A DNA stretch of 64,000 nt from Phaseolus vulgaris (Eukaryota > Streptophyta > Magnoliopsida > Fabales > Fabaceae), in NCBI RefSeq assembly GCF_000499845.2, contig NC_023749.2:25926695-25990694 (forward strand). Reading direction: 5' to 3'. Made by a program: the position numbers and the translations under genes. Below, piece by piece: positions 1 through 10,076 of this stretch; the first letter of the stretch is position 1, and the number at the start of each line of letters is the position of its first letter. Under the pieces are notes generated by a model. That model saw nothing but the letters and a program-made list of their open reading frames with translations, had not been told where the DNA came from and did no database searches.

Positions 1-638
1 TTCAAGTAGTCCCTGAGGGACTCTCCCTGATACTGCCTTATATCAAACAAATCATAAGACACCCTGGGCGGTGCCTTATTCACGATGTACTACTCGACGA
101 AAATCTTTGAAAACTGTTGGAAGTTGGTTATGTGACCGGTAGGCAGGCTCACAAACCATTCCAGCGCCGTTCCCTGGAGTGTGCTCACGAACATCTTGCA
201 GTATACGGCGTCTGATCCTCCTGACAGCATCATCTGCGTATGGAACGTGGTGAGATGAGCCTCAGGATCCTCCACGCCTGTAAAAACAGCCTTAACAGGT
301 ACCACACTCGCAGGAATAGGCGTGTCAGTAATCGCCTGAGCGAAAGGCATAGGAAAAACACGAGGCGGCGTTGACGGCGCGACCTCTTCAGCAATAGGAC
401 GCCCTCGCTGCTCCTGAAGAGCTTGGCGCAGCTCTTCAGTCACTTTGCTAAGCTCATCATTCCTGGCCCGAGAGGCGACCAGGTCCTCATGCATTCTCGC
501 CTGTTCTATGCGCGAGGCTTCCACATTCGCCTGCAACGAACGCATAATCTCCACCATCTGCGCCATGCTCATGGCGCCGGCGCCTTCAGCAGCAACGGGC
601 GCAACTGGACTTGAACGGTTGCTTCTCATTTTTCTCAT
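1..638 (-). pseudogene. Element D: gag, N-terminal part, interrupted
   Basis: This is the N-terminal part of a Tat-type Gag capsid polyprotein, running off the left edge of the window. I place the start at the ATG at 638, which opens MRKMRSNR and matches the start of gag in element C. A heptad-rich segment follows, then the capsid core with HLTTFHTQMMLSGGSD and EWFVSLP. A TAG at about 88-90 breaks the frame where related copies have CAG (Gln), and capsid coding resumes beyond it to position 1. It is the same family as element C and lies head to head with it. The nonsense codon and damaged 5' LTR indicate a dead copy. The rest of the element lies outside the window. Confidence 0.85.
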
Positions 639-948
639 GAAACTTGACGAATCACAGGATGCAACGAACAACACTTCCTTCAGCGACGATCGATTCAGCG
701 ATCAATCGGTCAGAAATTCGCGAAACTGCGAAAGAAACCTCAAGAACACAACGAACCTCCACAGAAACCTGCAAGTCCACCAGAAACCAACGCTTCTTCC
801 ACGAAAAACCAAACAAGCCAAAGAACTCAATTCTCACCGAACAAAATTCGCGCAACCAGCAGAGAACTTCACTTCACCGAACAAAAACCCAAACGAACGG
901 TGGAAAACGCGAAATCACCGAACAAAACTTAGATGATCAGCGAACAGT
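639..948 (-). other. Element D: untranslated leader
   Basis: This is non-coding DNA between the truncated LTR and gag. It contains repeated TTCGGTGA and CACCGTTCG-type words also present in the leaders of C and A. No primer-binding site is visible, so the deletion that removed the end of the LTR also removed it. Confidence 0.6.
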
Positions 949-1489
949 GCGTACCTCAGAAGTTCGTTGGGAAACCCTTATATTCCTGGTCACTTTCTCT
1001 CTCTTGGCAGTTACACACCTGGACACGTGGCTCGCATCCAGTCGTACACGTGCCATCATCTGGAGCCTCCTTGACTTGGGCGTTGCTTCTGACTCTCCTT
1101 TGGCTAAGTTACTTATGCATGATACTACTCAGTGCATAGCTGTCCTGGAGTGCGATCTCTACTGGATTGGCGAGCTAGGGTGCCTTCGTACACACCTTCC
1201 CTGTGGTCTCACCGACCGCCTTCATAATCTGCACCACCTTCATCTTCGGCGATGTGCGTGCTCCGGCGATCTCTAATCACTTGGTCGCCTAAGTTTACAT
1301 CTGGCGACTTCATCTTTAACCCGGTGACCGCCGGTTCTGGTGTGCTGGAGATCGGAGCACGCCAACTTAATAACTGGCGGCTTCACGAGCCCCCCGACTT
1401 CCTTCCCTTCTGCCAACCTGGCGTCTCGTCAACACGCCTATACCGTAGCTTGATGCCACGTCATCACTTCCGACTACCAGGACGGTACA
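949..1489 (-). repeat. Element D: 5' LTR remnant (LTR-A family)
   Basis: Read on the minus strand, this begins TGTACCGTCCTGGTAGTC at 1489 and follows LTR-A at 13329: the purine-rich GAAGTCGGGGGGCTCGTG, paired CACGTG boxes and a TATA-like ATATAAGG. It stops just after ACTTCTGAGGTACGC, where the full LTR-A continues for about 300 bp. The R/U5 end and primer-binding site are therefore deleted, leaving mostly U3. Confidence 0.85.
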
Positions 1490-1936
1490 ATTATTATACT
1501 TTTGAGTATAATTATCAATATTAATATAATTAATAAAATAAAAATTAATAACATTATTCATATATTTAATATCATTATTATTATTAATTTTGATAAATAT
1601 TCTTAATATTATTAAATATTCTTAATATTAATAAATATTCTTAAAATTATTATATATTCCTAGTATTATTAAATATTAAATATTAAATATTTTTAATATT
1701 ATTAAATATTAAATATTTTTAATATTATTAAATATTAAATATTTTTAATATTATTAAATATTAAATATTATTAATATTATAAAATATTATTAAATACAAT
1801 TAAATACTATTAATATTATTATATATTATTAAAATATTAAATATTATTAATATTATTAAATATTAAAAATTATTAAATATTATTAAATAATATTAAATAT
1901 TATTAATATTATTATATATTATTAAATATTAAATAT
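1490..1936. repeat. ATT-rich low-complexity array between elements D and C
   Basis: This 447-bp stretch is almost pure A/T, dominated by TATTAAATATTA-type words. The LTR starts of D (minus) and C (plus) abut its two ends. It is best read as the insertion target of both elements. Shorter pieces of similar sequence lie at 14251-14290, 25881-25920 and 27110-27160. Confidence 0.9.
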
Positions 1937-2147
1937 TGTACCGCCCAGGTAGTCAGAAGTGATGGCATGGCAGCAAGCTATAATATAAGCGTGTTGAACA
2001 GGACACCTGGCTGGCAGAAGGGAAGGAAGTCGGGGGGCTCGTGTAGTCGCCAGTCATTAAGTTGGCGTGCCCCGACCTCTAACATACCTAAACCGGCGGT
2101 CATCAAATTTGTGTCGTAGTCGCCGGATGTGAACCCAGGCGACAAGG
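1937..2147 (+). repeat. Element C: 5' LTR remnant (LTR-A family)
   Basis: This matches the first ~211 bp of LTR-A (13329 onward), starting TGTACCGCCCAGGTAGTC and ending at GGCGACAAGG. The remaining ~710 bp, including TATA box, R, U5 and the primer-binding site, is deleted and the sequence jumps into the leader. Confidence 0.9.
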
Positions 2148-2476
2148 TAGAGTGAGGTTTTCCACCGTTCGTTCAAGCTTTCGATCGATTTTCTTGGAGT
2201 TTCTTGCTGTTCGCACAGTTTTCAATCGGTTGTTCGGTGCTTTTCCCGTTCGATTGCGTTTCTGGTTAGTGCATCGGGAGCTTGCTTGAGAAGCGGTAGT
2301 TTCGTGGTGAAGTTGCAGGTTTCTGTGAAGGTTTCGACGCCCGAATCTATCGGCATGCTGTTGTAGTTGCATTTGCGGAGGTTTTAGGGAGTTTGAGAAT
2401 TTCTAACCGGTTGATTGCTGGATCGATCGTTGCTGGAGGAGGTTTTGTTCGTCAAACTTTGGTTTGCTGAGTTTTC
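2148..2476 (+). other. Element C: leader before gag
   Basis: This is T-rich non-coding sequence with CACCGTTCG and GTTGTTCGG words like the leaders of D and A. It holds no primer-binding site; the usual TGGCGCCCACCGTGGGG is absent. Confidence 0.6.
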
Positions 2477-4187
2477 ATGAGAAAGATGAGAAGCAACCGT
2501 TCAAGTCTAGTTGTGCCAGTTGTTGCTGAAGGCGCCATGACCATGGCGCAAATGATGGAGATCATGCGTGCGCTACAGGCGAATGTGGAGGCCTCGCGCA
2601 TAGAGCAGGCAAAGATGCATGAGGACCTAGTCGCCTCTCAGGCCAGGAATGAAGAGCTCAGCAAAGTGACTGAGGAGTTGCGCCAAGCTCTCAGGAGCAG
2701 AGAGGACGCCCGGTCGCTGAAGAGGTCGCACCGTCGTCGCCACCTCGCGTCTTCCCTATGCCGATTGCTCAGGCGATCACAGACACGCCTATCCCTGCGA
2801 GCGTGGTACCTGTGAAGGCTACTTTCACCGGCTTGGAGGACCCTGAGGCACATCTAACCACGTTTCATACGCAGATGATGCTGTCAGGAGGATCGGATAA
2901 TGTATATTGCAAAATGTTTGTGAGCACGCTCCAGGGAACAGCGCTGGAATGGTTTGTGAGCTTGCCTACAGGACACATAACCAATTTCCAGCAGTTTTCG
3001 AAGCTTTTCGTCGAGCAGTACATTGTGAACAAGGCGCCACCTAGGGTGTCTTACGACCTGTTCGACATAAGGCAATACCAGGGAGAGTCCCTCAGGGACT
3101 ATCTGAATCGTTTTGGAGCACAGATGGTCCGCTCGCCTGCGAAAGACGAGGAGATGCTGGTATACGCCTTCAAAAAGGGCGTGCTGCCGGGACCCTTTTG
3201 TGAGGCGCTGATTAGGGCTCACCTCGCCACGTTTGCTGAGGTTAGGCGACTTGCGGTGGCCCACATCGCCGACGAAAGTGAAGTCGCTGAGAAGAGAGGG
3301 AGCGTGGCCCCTGCTAGGCCACGTGCCCAGACCAGGATCCAGCCACAGAGGGTGCTGGAGACAGCGGCGGCCAAGAGGGATCAAAGGACTCGCCATCCTT
3401 ATGATCCAAGGAAAAACAAGGGAAAGGGCCCAGGGCGCCCGAGGGAGTACAATCGCCCGCCAAAGCATAAGTTTGTCATGGGGTTAGCGGATCTGATCGC
3501 CATCCCCAACATAGTAGCCAGGCTCAAGGCACCTGAGAAGGTGGGCGACAGGTGTTAGGGCCAAAACCAGACGCCTGGTGCAAGTTCCACCAGATTTTTG
3601 GTCACACCGTTGATTCGTGTTTGGCATTGGGATACCAGCTCGACGACCTGGTCAAGAGCGGTTTCTTGAATGATTACCTGCTGGGCAGGAGGACGGGGGG
3701 CGCGTCGAGCTCCCAGCCGGCGGGTGGTGAGGCTCAGCAGCATGAGATGCCCACTCATGGAGAGATCCACACCATCGCTGGAGGTTTCTCGGGTGGTGGA
3801 TGCACCGCATCACAGAGGAAGAAATATGCAAGGTCTGTGATGACGGTGGACATGTTCGAGGACCACTCGCCAGATGTGGACATTACGTTCACAAGAGAAG
3901 ATCTCAGGGACGTTGTGCCTCATGACAACGATCCCATAGTTATCTCGCTTGTCACAGCGGGAAGGAAGGTCCACAGGGTACTGGTGGAACAAGGAAGCTC
4001 GGTAGATGTGATGTTCTGGCCGACTTTCACACAGCTGCAATTACCCTTTGACCAGCTGAGGCCCTATGGAGGGTGCTTTTATGGGTTTGCTGGCGATCAG
4101 GTGGAGGTCAGGGGGTACATCGAGTTAAGAACTACATTCACGGATGAGGCGGGCTCGAGGACGGAGAAAACAAGTACCTCGTCGTAA
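2477..4187 (+). pseudogene. Element C: gag and protease, frameshifted
   Basis: This encodes the capsid polyprotein and aspartic protease of a Ty3/gypsy element. The start is the ATG at 2477 (MRKMRSNR). The N-terminal heptad region runs to about 2700, where a frameshift moves reading to the frame of the capsid core (2758-3557; HLTTFHTQMMLSGGSD, SYDLFDIRQYQGE). A basic linker follows, then a second frameshift near 3555 leads to the knuckle-like WCKFHQIFGHTVDSC. The protease motif reads VLVEQGSSVDVMFW. Its catalytic Asp codon is GAA (Glu) at 3987-3989, whereas elements B and F have Asp. A further indel near 4170 ends the frame. The product cannot be functional as it stands. Confidence 0.88.
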
Positions 4188-5709
4188 ATGCTCCCTCAGC
4201 ATATAACATTCTGTTGGGAAGACCAACACTCAACAGAATAGGAGCTGTGCCCTCGACCAGGCCCATGAAGGTGAAGTTGCCGTCCATGGAAGGGGTGGTG
4301 ATCACCATCAAATCTGACCAGAAGGAAGCAAAGAAGTGCTATGAGAATAGCCTGAAGAATAAGAGGTCAGTAAGTTACATCACGACCACCCCGCCTCCCG
4401 GTGTGAGGCCCAGGTCGACGGCGATGGAGGTGACCGCCGGCAGCGATGTCGTCATGGTAGATGCTGAAGCAAGGGGGGAGAACGCCAAGCGGGAAGAAGA
4501 GGCGAGGAACCGCCCAGAGGAAGCGAGGGAACTGGGAATCGCCAGGGCGGTGATCGCCAGGGAAACCAGACCCAAACCCATCGAGGAATGGCTCGAAAGG
4601 GAGATCGGGGGAAAGGTCTTCAAGTTGGGAAGATCTTTGGAGGCTGAACTCCAAGACCAGATCGCCAAGGTGATAGAGCGGCATCTGGATGCTTTTGCAT
4701 GGTCTGCTTCAGACATGCCGGGAATCGACCCCGACTTCTTGTGCCATCACCTAGCAATGGACAACCAGGTCAAACCAGTGCAACAGAGAAGAAGGAAGTT
4801 TAACGAGGAGAGGAGGCAGGCGATCAGGGATGAAACACAGAAGCTCCTCGCCGCAGGCCATATCAGGGAAGTCCAGTACCCTGAGTGGTTGGCCAATGTC
4901 GTGCTGGTAAAGAAAAGCAATGGGAAGTGGCGCATGTGCGTCGACTTCACTGACCTGAACAAGGCTTGCCCAAAGGACTCGTATCCTTTGCCAAGCATAG
5001 ACGCCTTGGTCGACAGCGCTGCAGGGTGTAAGTTGCTGAGTTTCCTGGACGCCTTCTCGGGGTACAAACAGATAAAGATGCATCCCATGGATGAAGAGAA
5101 GACCGCCTTCATGATCGAGAGATCGTGCTACTGCTACAAGGTGATGCCCTTTGGGCTGAAGAACGCGGGCGCCACGTACCAAAGATTGATGGATAGAGTA
5201 CTTGCACCAATGCTGGGAAGGAATGTGCAAGCGTACGTGGATGATATGGTCATGACCTCGACGGAAAAGAGCAAACACGTTGCGGACCTGGAGGAGTTGT
5301 TCACCACAATCACCAAGTTCAGGTTAATGTTGAACCCCGAGAAGTGCATTTTCGGCGTGGAGGCAGGGAAGTTCTTGGGATTCCTCTTAACTGAAAGAGG
5401 AATAGAGGCAAATCCTGATAAGTGTGCTGCCATTTTGGCGATGAGGAGCCCGGCTACTGTGAAGGAGGTGCAGCAACTTACAGGTCGGATGGCCGCCCTG
5501 TCTCGTTTCGTATCAGCTAGCGGAGAGAAAGGCCATTCGTACTTCCAGTGTTTAAGGCGAAACAACAAGTTTGCCTAGACGAAGGAGTGCGAAGAGGCCT
5601 TCGTCAGGCTTAAAGAGTACCTAGCGAGCCCGCCGGTTTTGTGCAAACCCCTGGCAGGAACCCCTCTCAAGTTGTATTTTGCTGTGACTGAGAGGGGGGT
5701 GAGTGCGGT
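4188..5709 (+). pseudogene. Element C: reverse transcriptase region
   Basis: This is the reverse transcriptase part of pol, copying element RNA into DNA. A continuous frame at 4214-5578 covers the variable acidic linker after protease, then the conserved DFLCHH, KWRMCVDFTDLNKACPKDSY, FLDAFSGYKQI and catalytic YVDD (5234-5245) motifs, and the thumb with AALSRFVSASGEKGH. A TAG at 5576-5578 replaces a Trp codon found in the relatives. Coding then continues to about 5709, where solo LTR S1 splits it from RNase H. The catalytic residues survive, but the stop and insertion abolish a full Pol. Confidence 0.88.
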
Positions 5710-6697
5710 TGATGAGAATCAAAAAGATGTTATCAATAGACAAAATGGACAAGGGCCAAAGCATTTAAAGTTCTTCTTATTAGTCTTTGCAAAAGATGAG
5801 GCCCAAGCCCAAAGCCCAAGCCCAAGCCCAAAAAGGCCCAAGCCTAAGAAGCCCAAGTCCAAACAATGAGGGGCAAGGCCAAGCATTAAATAAAAGAGCA
5901 TCATTTGAATGACTCTTGTAGGAGGTGTGGATATTAAATAAATAGGTGTGAATGTATTAGAGAGAGTCACTTTGTCCATGTGACTTAGTAGGGGGGTGTA
6001 GGTGTAGTTTTTAGGAGGTGTCATAGTAGAAAAAGGTCACACCTCCCATGTGACTTGTTTTTGGTGGGAATTTAAAATGAGTTTTATTTGAAAATTCCCA
6101 CCTATTTTTCAGCACCTCTAGGCTATAAATAAAGGTGCTTAGCTTGTACAATTCAGATTGGAATTTTATAGTAGAGAGACTATACTCAATATTGGAGAGA
6201 ATTTGTGAGTTTTGAGTCTTCCTCTTCTTTGCCTTATCTTGTGAGCTATGGTGAGCTTCAAGTGGTGGCACTCCATCACTTATCTTGGTTCAAGGTTCCA
6301 AGTGGCGTGAATGGCTTCTTCCAATCCTCAAAATCCAGCAAGCATCTTCCTATAAGTGTTCTTCTTCTCTTTTCTTCAATTTTCCATTCGGTAGTTTTGA
6401 TTCCTAGAGTTTTACTTCTTTTTCTACCGTTTAATTTTGTGTTTCCAGCATTGTGTTCTTAATTCTGTTTGGTTCAGTAGCTAGCTTTTAAATTCTGTCC
6501 AGTTTTAATTCTTGTTCTTCTTTCCTTGTGTTTTGATTCAATTTGACAATACATGGACTTCCATATGAGTCTTGGTTGGTGCTAAGTTTTGGTGAGTAAC
6601 ATTGGTCCAATTCTAAAGTAAAGTGCCTTTCAAATCCAGCTCAAGTTGTTCCTAAGAATGTCAAGAATCATGTGTTCTTGTAGTTACATTCATATCA
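5710..6697 (+). mobile_element. S1: solo LTR inserted in pol of element C
   Basis: This 988-bp insert begins TGATGAGAATC and ends TTCATATCA. It splits pol between GAGTGCGGT and GCTGGCCCAAG. The flanks GCGGT (5705-5709) and GTGGT (6698-6702) are a 5-bp target duplication with one C-to-T change at a CpG. It contains GCCCAAGCCCAA tandem words near 5810-5865 and a TATA box (TATAAAT, 6124-6130). There is no coding domain, primer-binding site or second LTR, so a solo LTR from internal recombination is the simplest reading. It is the same family as S2 at 46738-47760. The parent superfamily cannot be decided from the LTR alone. Confidence 0.85.
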
Positions 6698-6702
6698 GTG
6701 GT

Positions 6703-8663
6703 GCTGGCCCAAGACCAAGACCAGGCTCAGAAGCCTATTTATTTCGTTAGCAAGGTGTTGCAAGGACCGGAGGTGAGGTATCAGGCCTTGGAGAAAGCTG
6801 CATTGGCTGTGGTATTTTCGGCGAGGAGGTTGCGCACTATTTTCATAGTTTTACAGTACTGGTGATGACCGACTTGCCCATCCAGAAAGTCCTGAAGAAG
6901 CCTGATGTAGCTGGGAGGATGGTAAAGTGGGCGGTGGAGCTGTCGGAGTTCGACATCAAGTATGAGCCCCGAGGCCCGATCAAGGGACAGATTTTCGCCG
7001 ATTTTGTGGTCGAACTCTCGTCAGAAGCAGCGCGAGTTGAAGGGGATGATTTTCATTGGGTGCTCTCGGTGGAGGGATCGTCGAACCAGCAGGGTAGCGG
7101 TGTTGTAGTCATTCTGGAAGGGCCCAACGGCGTGCTAATAGAACAGTCCCTGAGGTTTGCCTTTAAAGCCAGCAACAATCAAGCAGAGTACGAGGCGCTG
7201 ATCGCCGGAATCTTGCTGGCCAAGGAGATTGGAGCTAGGGTGCTGATGGCTAAGAGTGACTCGTTATTAGTCACGGGACAAGTAACAGGCGAGTTCCAGG
7301 CCAAAGATCCACAAATGGCGGCTTAGTTGGAGTATGTGCAGGAGTTGAAGGGTTCCTTTGTCTCCTTTGAAGTGGTGCATGTGCCCAGAGAGTAGAATGC
7401 CCGGGCAGACTTGCTAGCTAAGCTCGCCAGTTCGGGCAAGGGGGGGTAGGCAGAGGACGGTGATCCAAGAAACTCTGAAGACGCCTTGAGCATTTGTGGC
7501 AGACCACCTGGTTCTTCAGATAAGCAAGTCGGCGGAGCAAGCGGCGAGGAGTCACAGATCTTTGACTCAGGAGACCCAAAAGCATGTCGTGGGGAGAGGG
7601 TGAACATGACGCAGGTCTGCGCTACGCATGAGCCAGACACGTGGATAACACAGTACTAGCGATGCCTGGCAGATGGCCTTCTCCCGCTGGATCCGACGGA
7701 GGCTAGGAAGATAAAGAAGAACTCCAGCAAGTTCACAATGATTGATGGCGAGTTTTATAGGTTTGGGTTCACACACCCACTCTTGGAATGTGTGCGCGGA
7801 GAAAAATGTACAAGAATTACGGCTGAGCTCCATGAAGGGATATGTGGAAGTCACGTCGGGGGTCGAGCTCTGGCTGCAAGAACCCTCCGTGCAGGTTACT
7901 ACTGGCCAACAATGAGGGAGGACTGCAAGAAGTGTGCGCAGTGTTGCAAGCAATGTCAGCAGCACGCCGATTGGCACAAAGCGCCTCCAGAAGAGTTAAA
8001 GTCGATTTACAGCCCTTGGCCATTTCATACGTGGGGAATTGACATCCTGGGACCTTTCCCGTTGGCGACCAGGCAGATGAAGTACTTAGTGGTGGCGATT
8101 GAATATTTCACCAAGTGGATCGAAGCAGAACCAGTAGCCCAGATCACCGCACACAAGATCGAAAGCTTTGTATGGAAGAACATCGTGTGCCAGTTTGGAG
8201 TGCCCAAGCGCCTGGTGTCAGACAACGGGACTCAGTTTGCAAGTCACCTGCTGAAGAAGCTGTGCGAAGAGGTGGGAATTCAGCAGGTGTTTGCATCCGT
8301 CGAGCACCCTCAGACAAATGGCCAAGTAGAGTCCGCCAATCGGGTGTTGCTAAGAGGCTTGAAGACAAAGCTAGAGAAAGCCAAGGGATCGTGGGCTGAG
8401 GAGGTACCCCGCATAGTCTTGGCGTACCACACCACCGAGCAGTCAGGAACCCATGAGACCCCGTTTAGCTTGGTCTATGGATGTGATGCAATGATTCCAG
8501 TGCAAATCCAGGAGAGCTGGAAAACAAGTTATCGCCTAAGTGGACAGGACCGTTCAGAATAACCGAGGCGCTCGGGAACGGCGCCTACCGCCTAGAGACA
8601 TTGGAAGGAGGGGCGATTCCTCGCACTTGGAACGCCACACACCTCAAGTTATATTACAGTTAA
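6703..8663 (+). pseudogene. Element C: RNase H and integrase, multiply broken
   Basis: Downstream of S1 pol resumes with the RT/RNase H connection, RNase H (6862-7326; VEGSSNQQGSG where B has VDGSS, so the first catalytic Asp is Glu here; NNQAEYEALIAG; KSDSLLVTGQV) and integrase. TAG codons near 7324 and 7394 interrupt the tether region. Integrase (7738-8562) has the zinc-binding HEGICGSH...CKQCQQH segment and the core WGIDILGPFP, SDNGTQF and NGQVESANR, giving D, D and E. About 200 bp coding the integrase C-terminal region are deleted near 8519, joining IQES to the sequence before the terminal YRLETLEGG block. The original stop is the TAA at 8661-8663. Confidence 0.85.
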
Positions 8664-8856
8664 AGCTTTGTAAGTAGAAATGAACATGAAACGATTTGCA
8701 AGCTTTTTGTTAAAACAGTTTAAATGGGGCACTCTTTTTTCCCTAAGAAGGGTTTTTAATGAGGCCACCCAATAAAAGAAGAGTTTTCAAGCTTAAAGTT
8801 TTTGAGTTTGCATGCATGTTTGTGTTGAAAGCTTGTAGAAAAAGTGCATGCTCTCA

Positions 8857-9000
8857 GTTAAAGTTTCTAAGTCCCCATCGTTCTTCGGCGATTGACGGCA
8901 CAGTTAAAGTTTTAAAGTCCCCATCGCTTTTCGGCGATCGGCGGCACAGTTAAATTTTTAAAGTCCTCATCGTCTTTCGGCGATCGGAGGCACCATCAAT
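8857..9000 (+). repeat. Tandem repeat, three ~47-bp units
   Basis: There are three imperfect copies of a unit containing TTAAAGTCCCCATCG...TTCGGCGATCGGCGGCAC. Similar GGCGATC-centred units occur in the same place in element A (35630-35705). Confidence 0.8.
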
Positions 9001-9155
9001 GATTAAAAGACCTCAACGCCCTCACGCGTATTGAGGCGAGAAAGAGATAAAAGTCCTCCTCGACTTTGTGTGAGTGCAGGCGACAACAGATTAAAAGTCC
9101 TCAGTGCATCCAGGGAAGAGGAGATGTAATCCCTGGGCAAAGTAGAGGCACTAGA

Positions 9156-9378
9156 TAAAGACCTTCTCGCCGTCAAGCGAGTTTAGGCAAAATAAAGACC
9201 TTCTCGCCGTCGAGCGAGATCAGGCAAGATAAAGACCTTCTCGCCGTCGAGCGAGTTCAGGCAAGATAAAGACCTTCTCGCCGTCGAGCGAGTTCAGGCA
9301 AGATAAAGACCTTCTCGCCGTTCAGCGAGTTCAGGCAAGATAAAATCCTTCTCGTCTTGAACGAGTTCAGGTATGGTG
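9156..9378 (+). repeat. Tandem repeat, six 37-bp units
   Basis: There are six consecutive units of the form ATAAAGACCTTCTCGCCGTC followed by GAGCGAGTTCAGGCAAG. The middle units are near identical and the last is degenerate. The spacing is regular with no unique spacers between units. Confidence 0.9.
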
Positions 9379-10076
9379 TAAAGGGTGGAAGAAGTTTAAA
9401 GGATGGCTAAGGTAGGTTCAAAGAGAACACCTCGCTATCCGGCTTATTGTTCTGAAACTCAGAGAGGTAGAGAAGGATCCGAAAGGCGCCTCTACCCCCA
9501 GATGAGGGAACAATAGCCAAGTTATGAAGGAAAAAGGAAGCTTACATCGCCAGGACCCTTTGGCGATCAGAAGAAGTCCAAGCGATGACAGGAGTAAGGG
9601 CTAACCTTGCCAGGCAGATCAGGTAAACTGTATTGAAATACCAGTTTTTGTTGAAACCTGCTGCCTAATAAGTAGCTAATTGCCTTAAGTTTGCAAGTTA
9701 TATTAAATATCATCGTTTGAAGAATAATAAGTTGCTCGAGTTTTCACTTTGAGTTAACAATTGATGAGTGGATATAAGATTGATAATCTGCTCGAGTTTG
9801 AAGCATTGTGTAAACGGTTGAGCCCGAGGAATCGCTAAGTTAATTTGTTTAAAGCGATCTCTACAAGATAAGTTGATCAACCATTCAGCAAGGGAGAAAA
9901 GTAGATGAAGGTTAAAAAGAAAAAGCGAAGTAAACAGAGAGACGAGGTGCAAAAGCGGAAGAAGTTAAAATAAAAGTTGTACCAGTTCGAATACAAAGGA
10001 AAGAAATGTACAAGTAAAGATCGTGCAAAAAGAAATAGGTGCTAAATCTCAGGAAATAAGTGATGGAGGGAAGCGA

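Larger units (their letters stand above)
8664..10076 (+). other. Element C: spacer between pol and the antisense gene
   Basis: This is non-coding. It opens with a ~50-nt block (8726-8778: CACTCTTTTTTCCCT, then AGGGTTTTTAATGAGGCC) conserved in all five elements. Two tandem arrays follow, then irregular sequence. I see no protein domain on either strand. Confidence 0.7.

Noticed and set aside
5639..6462. Short frames within the S1 insert as host exons
   Set aside because: The insert has TG...CA ends, a target duplication and a second genomic copy (S2); the frames are short and composed of Pro-Lys repeats or hydrophobic runs.
9156..9378. CRISPR-like array
   Set aside because: Units are directly adjacent 37-bp repeats without unique spacers, in a plant retrotransposon spacer.
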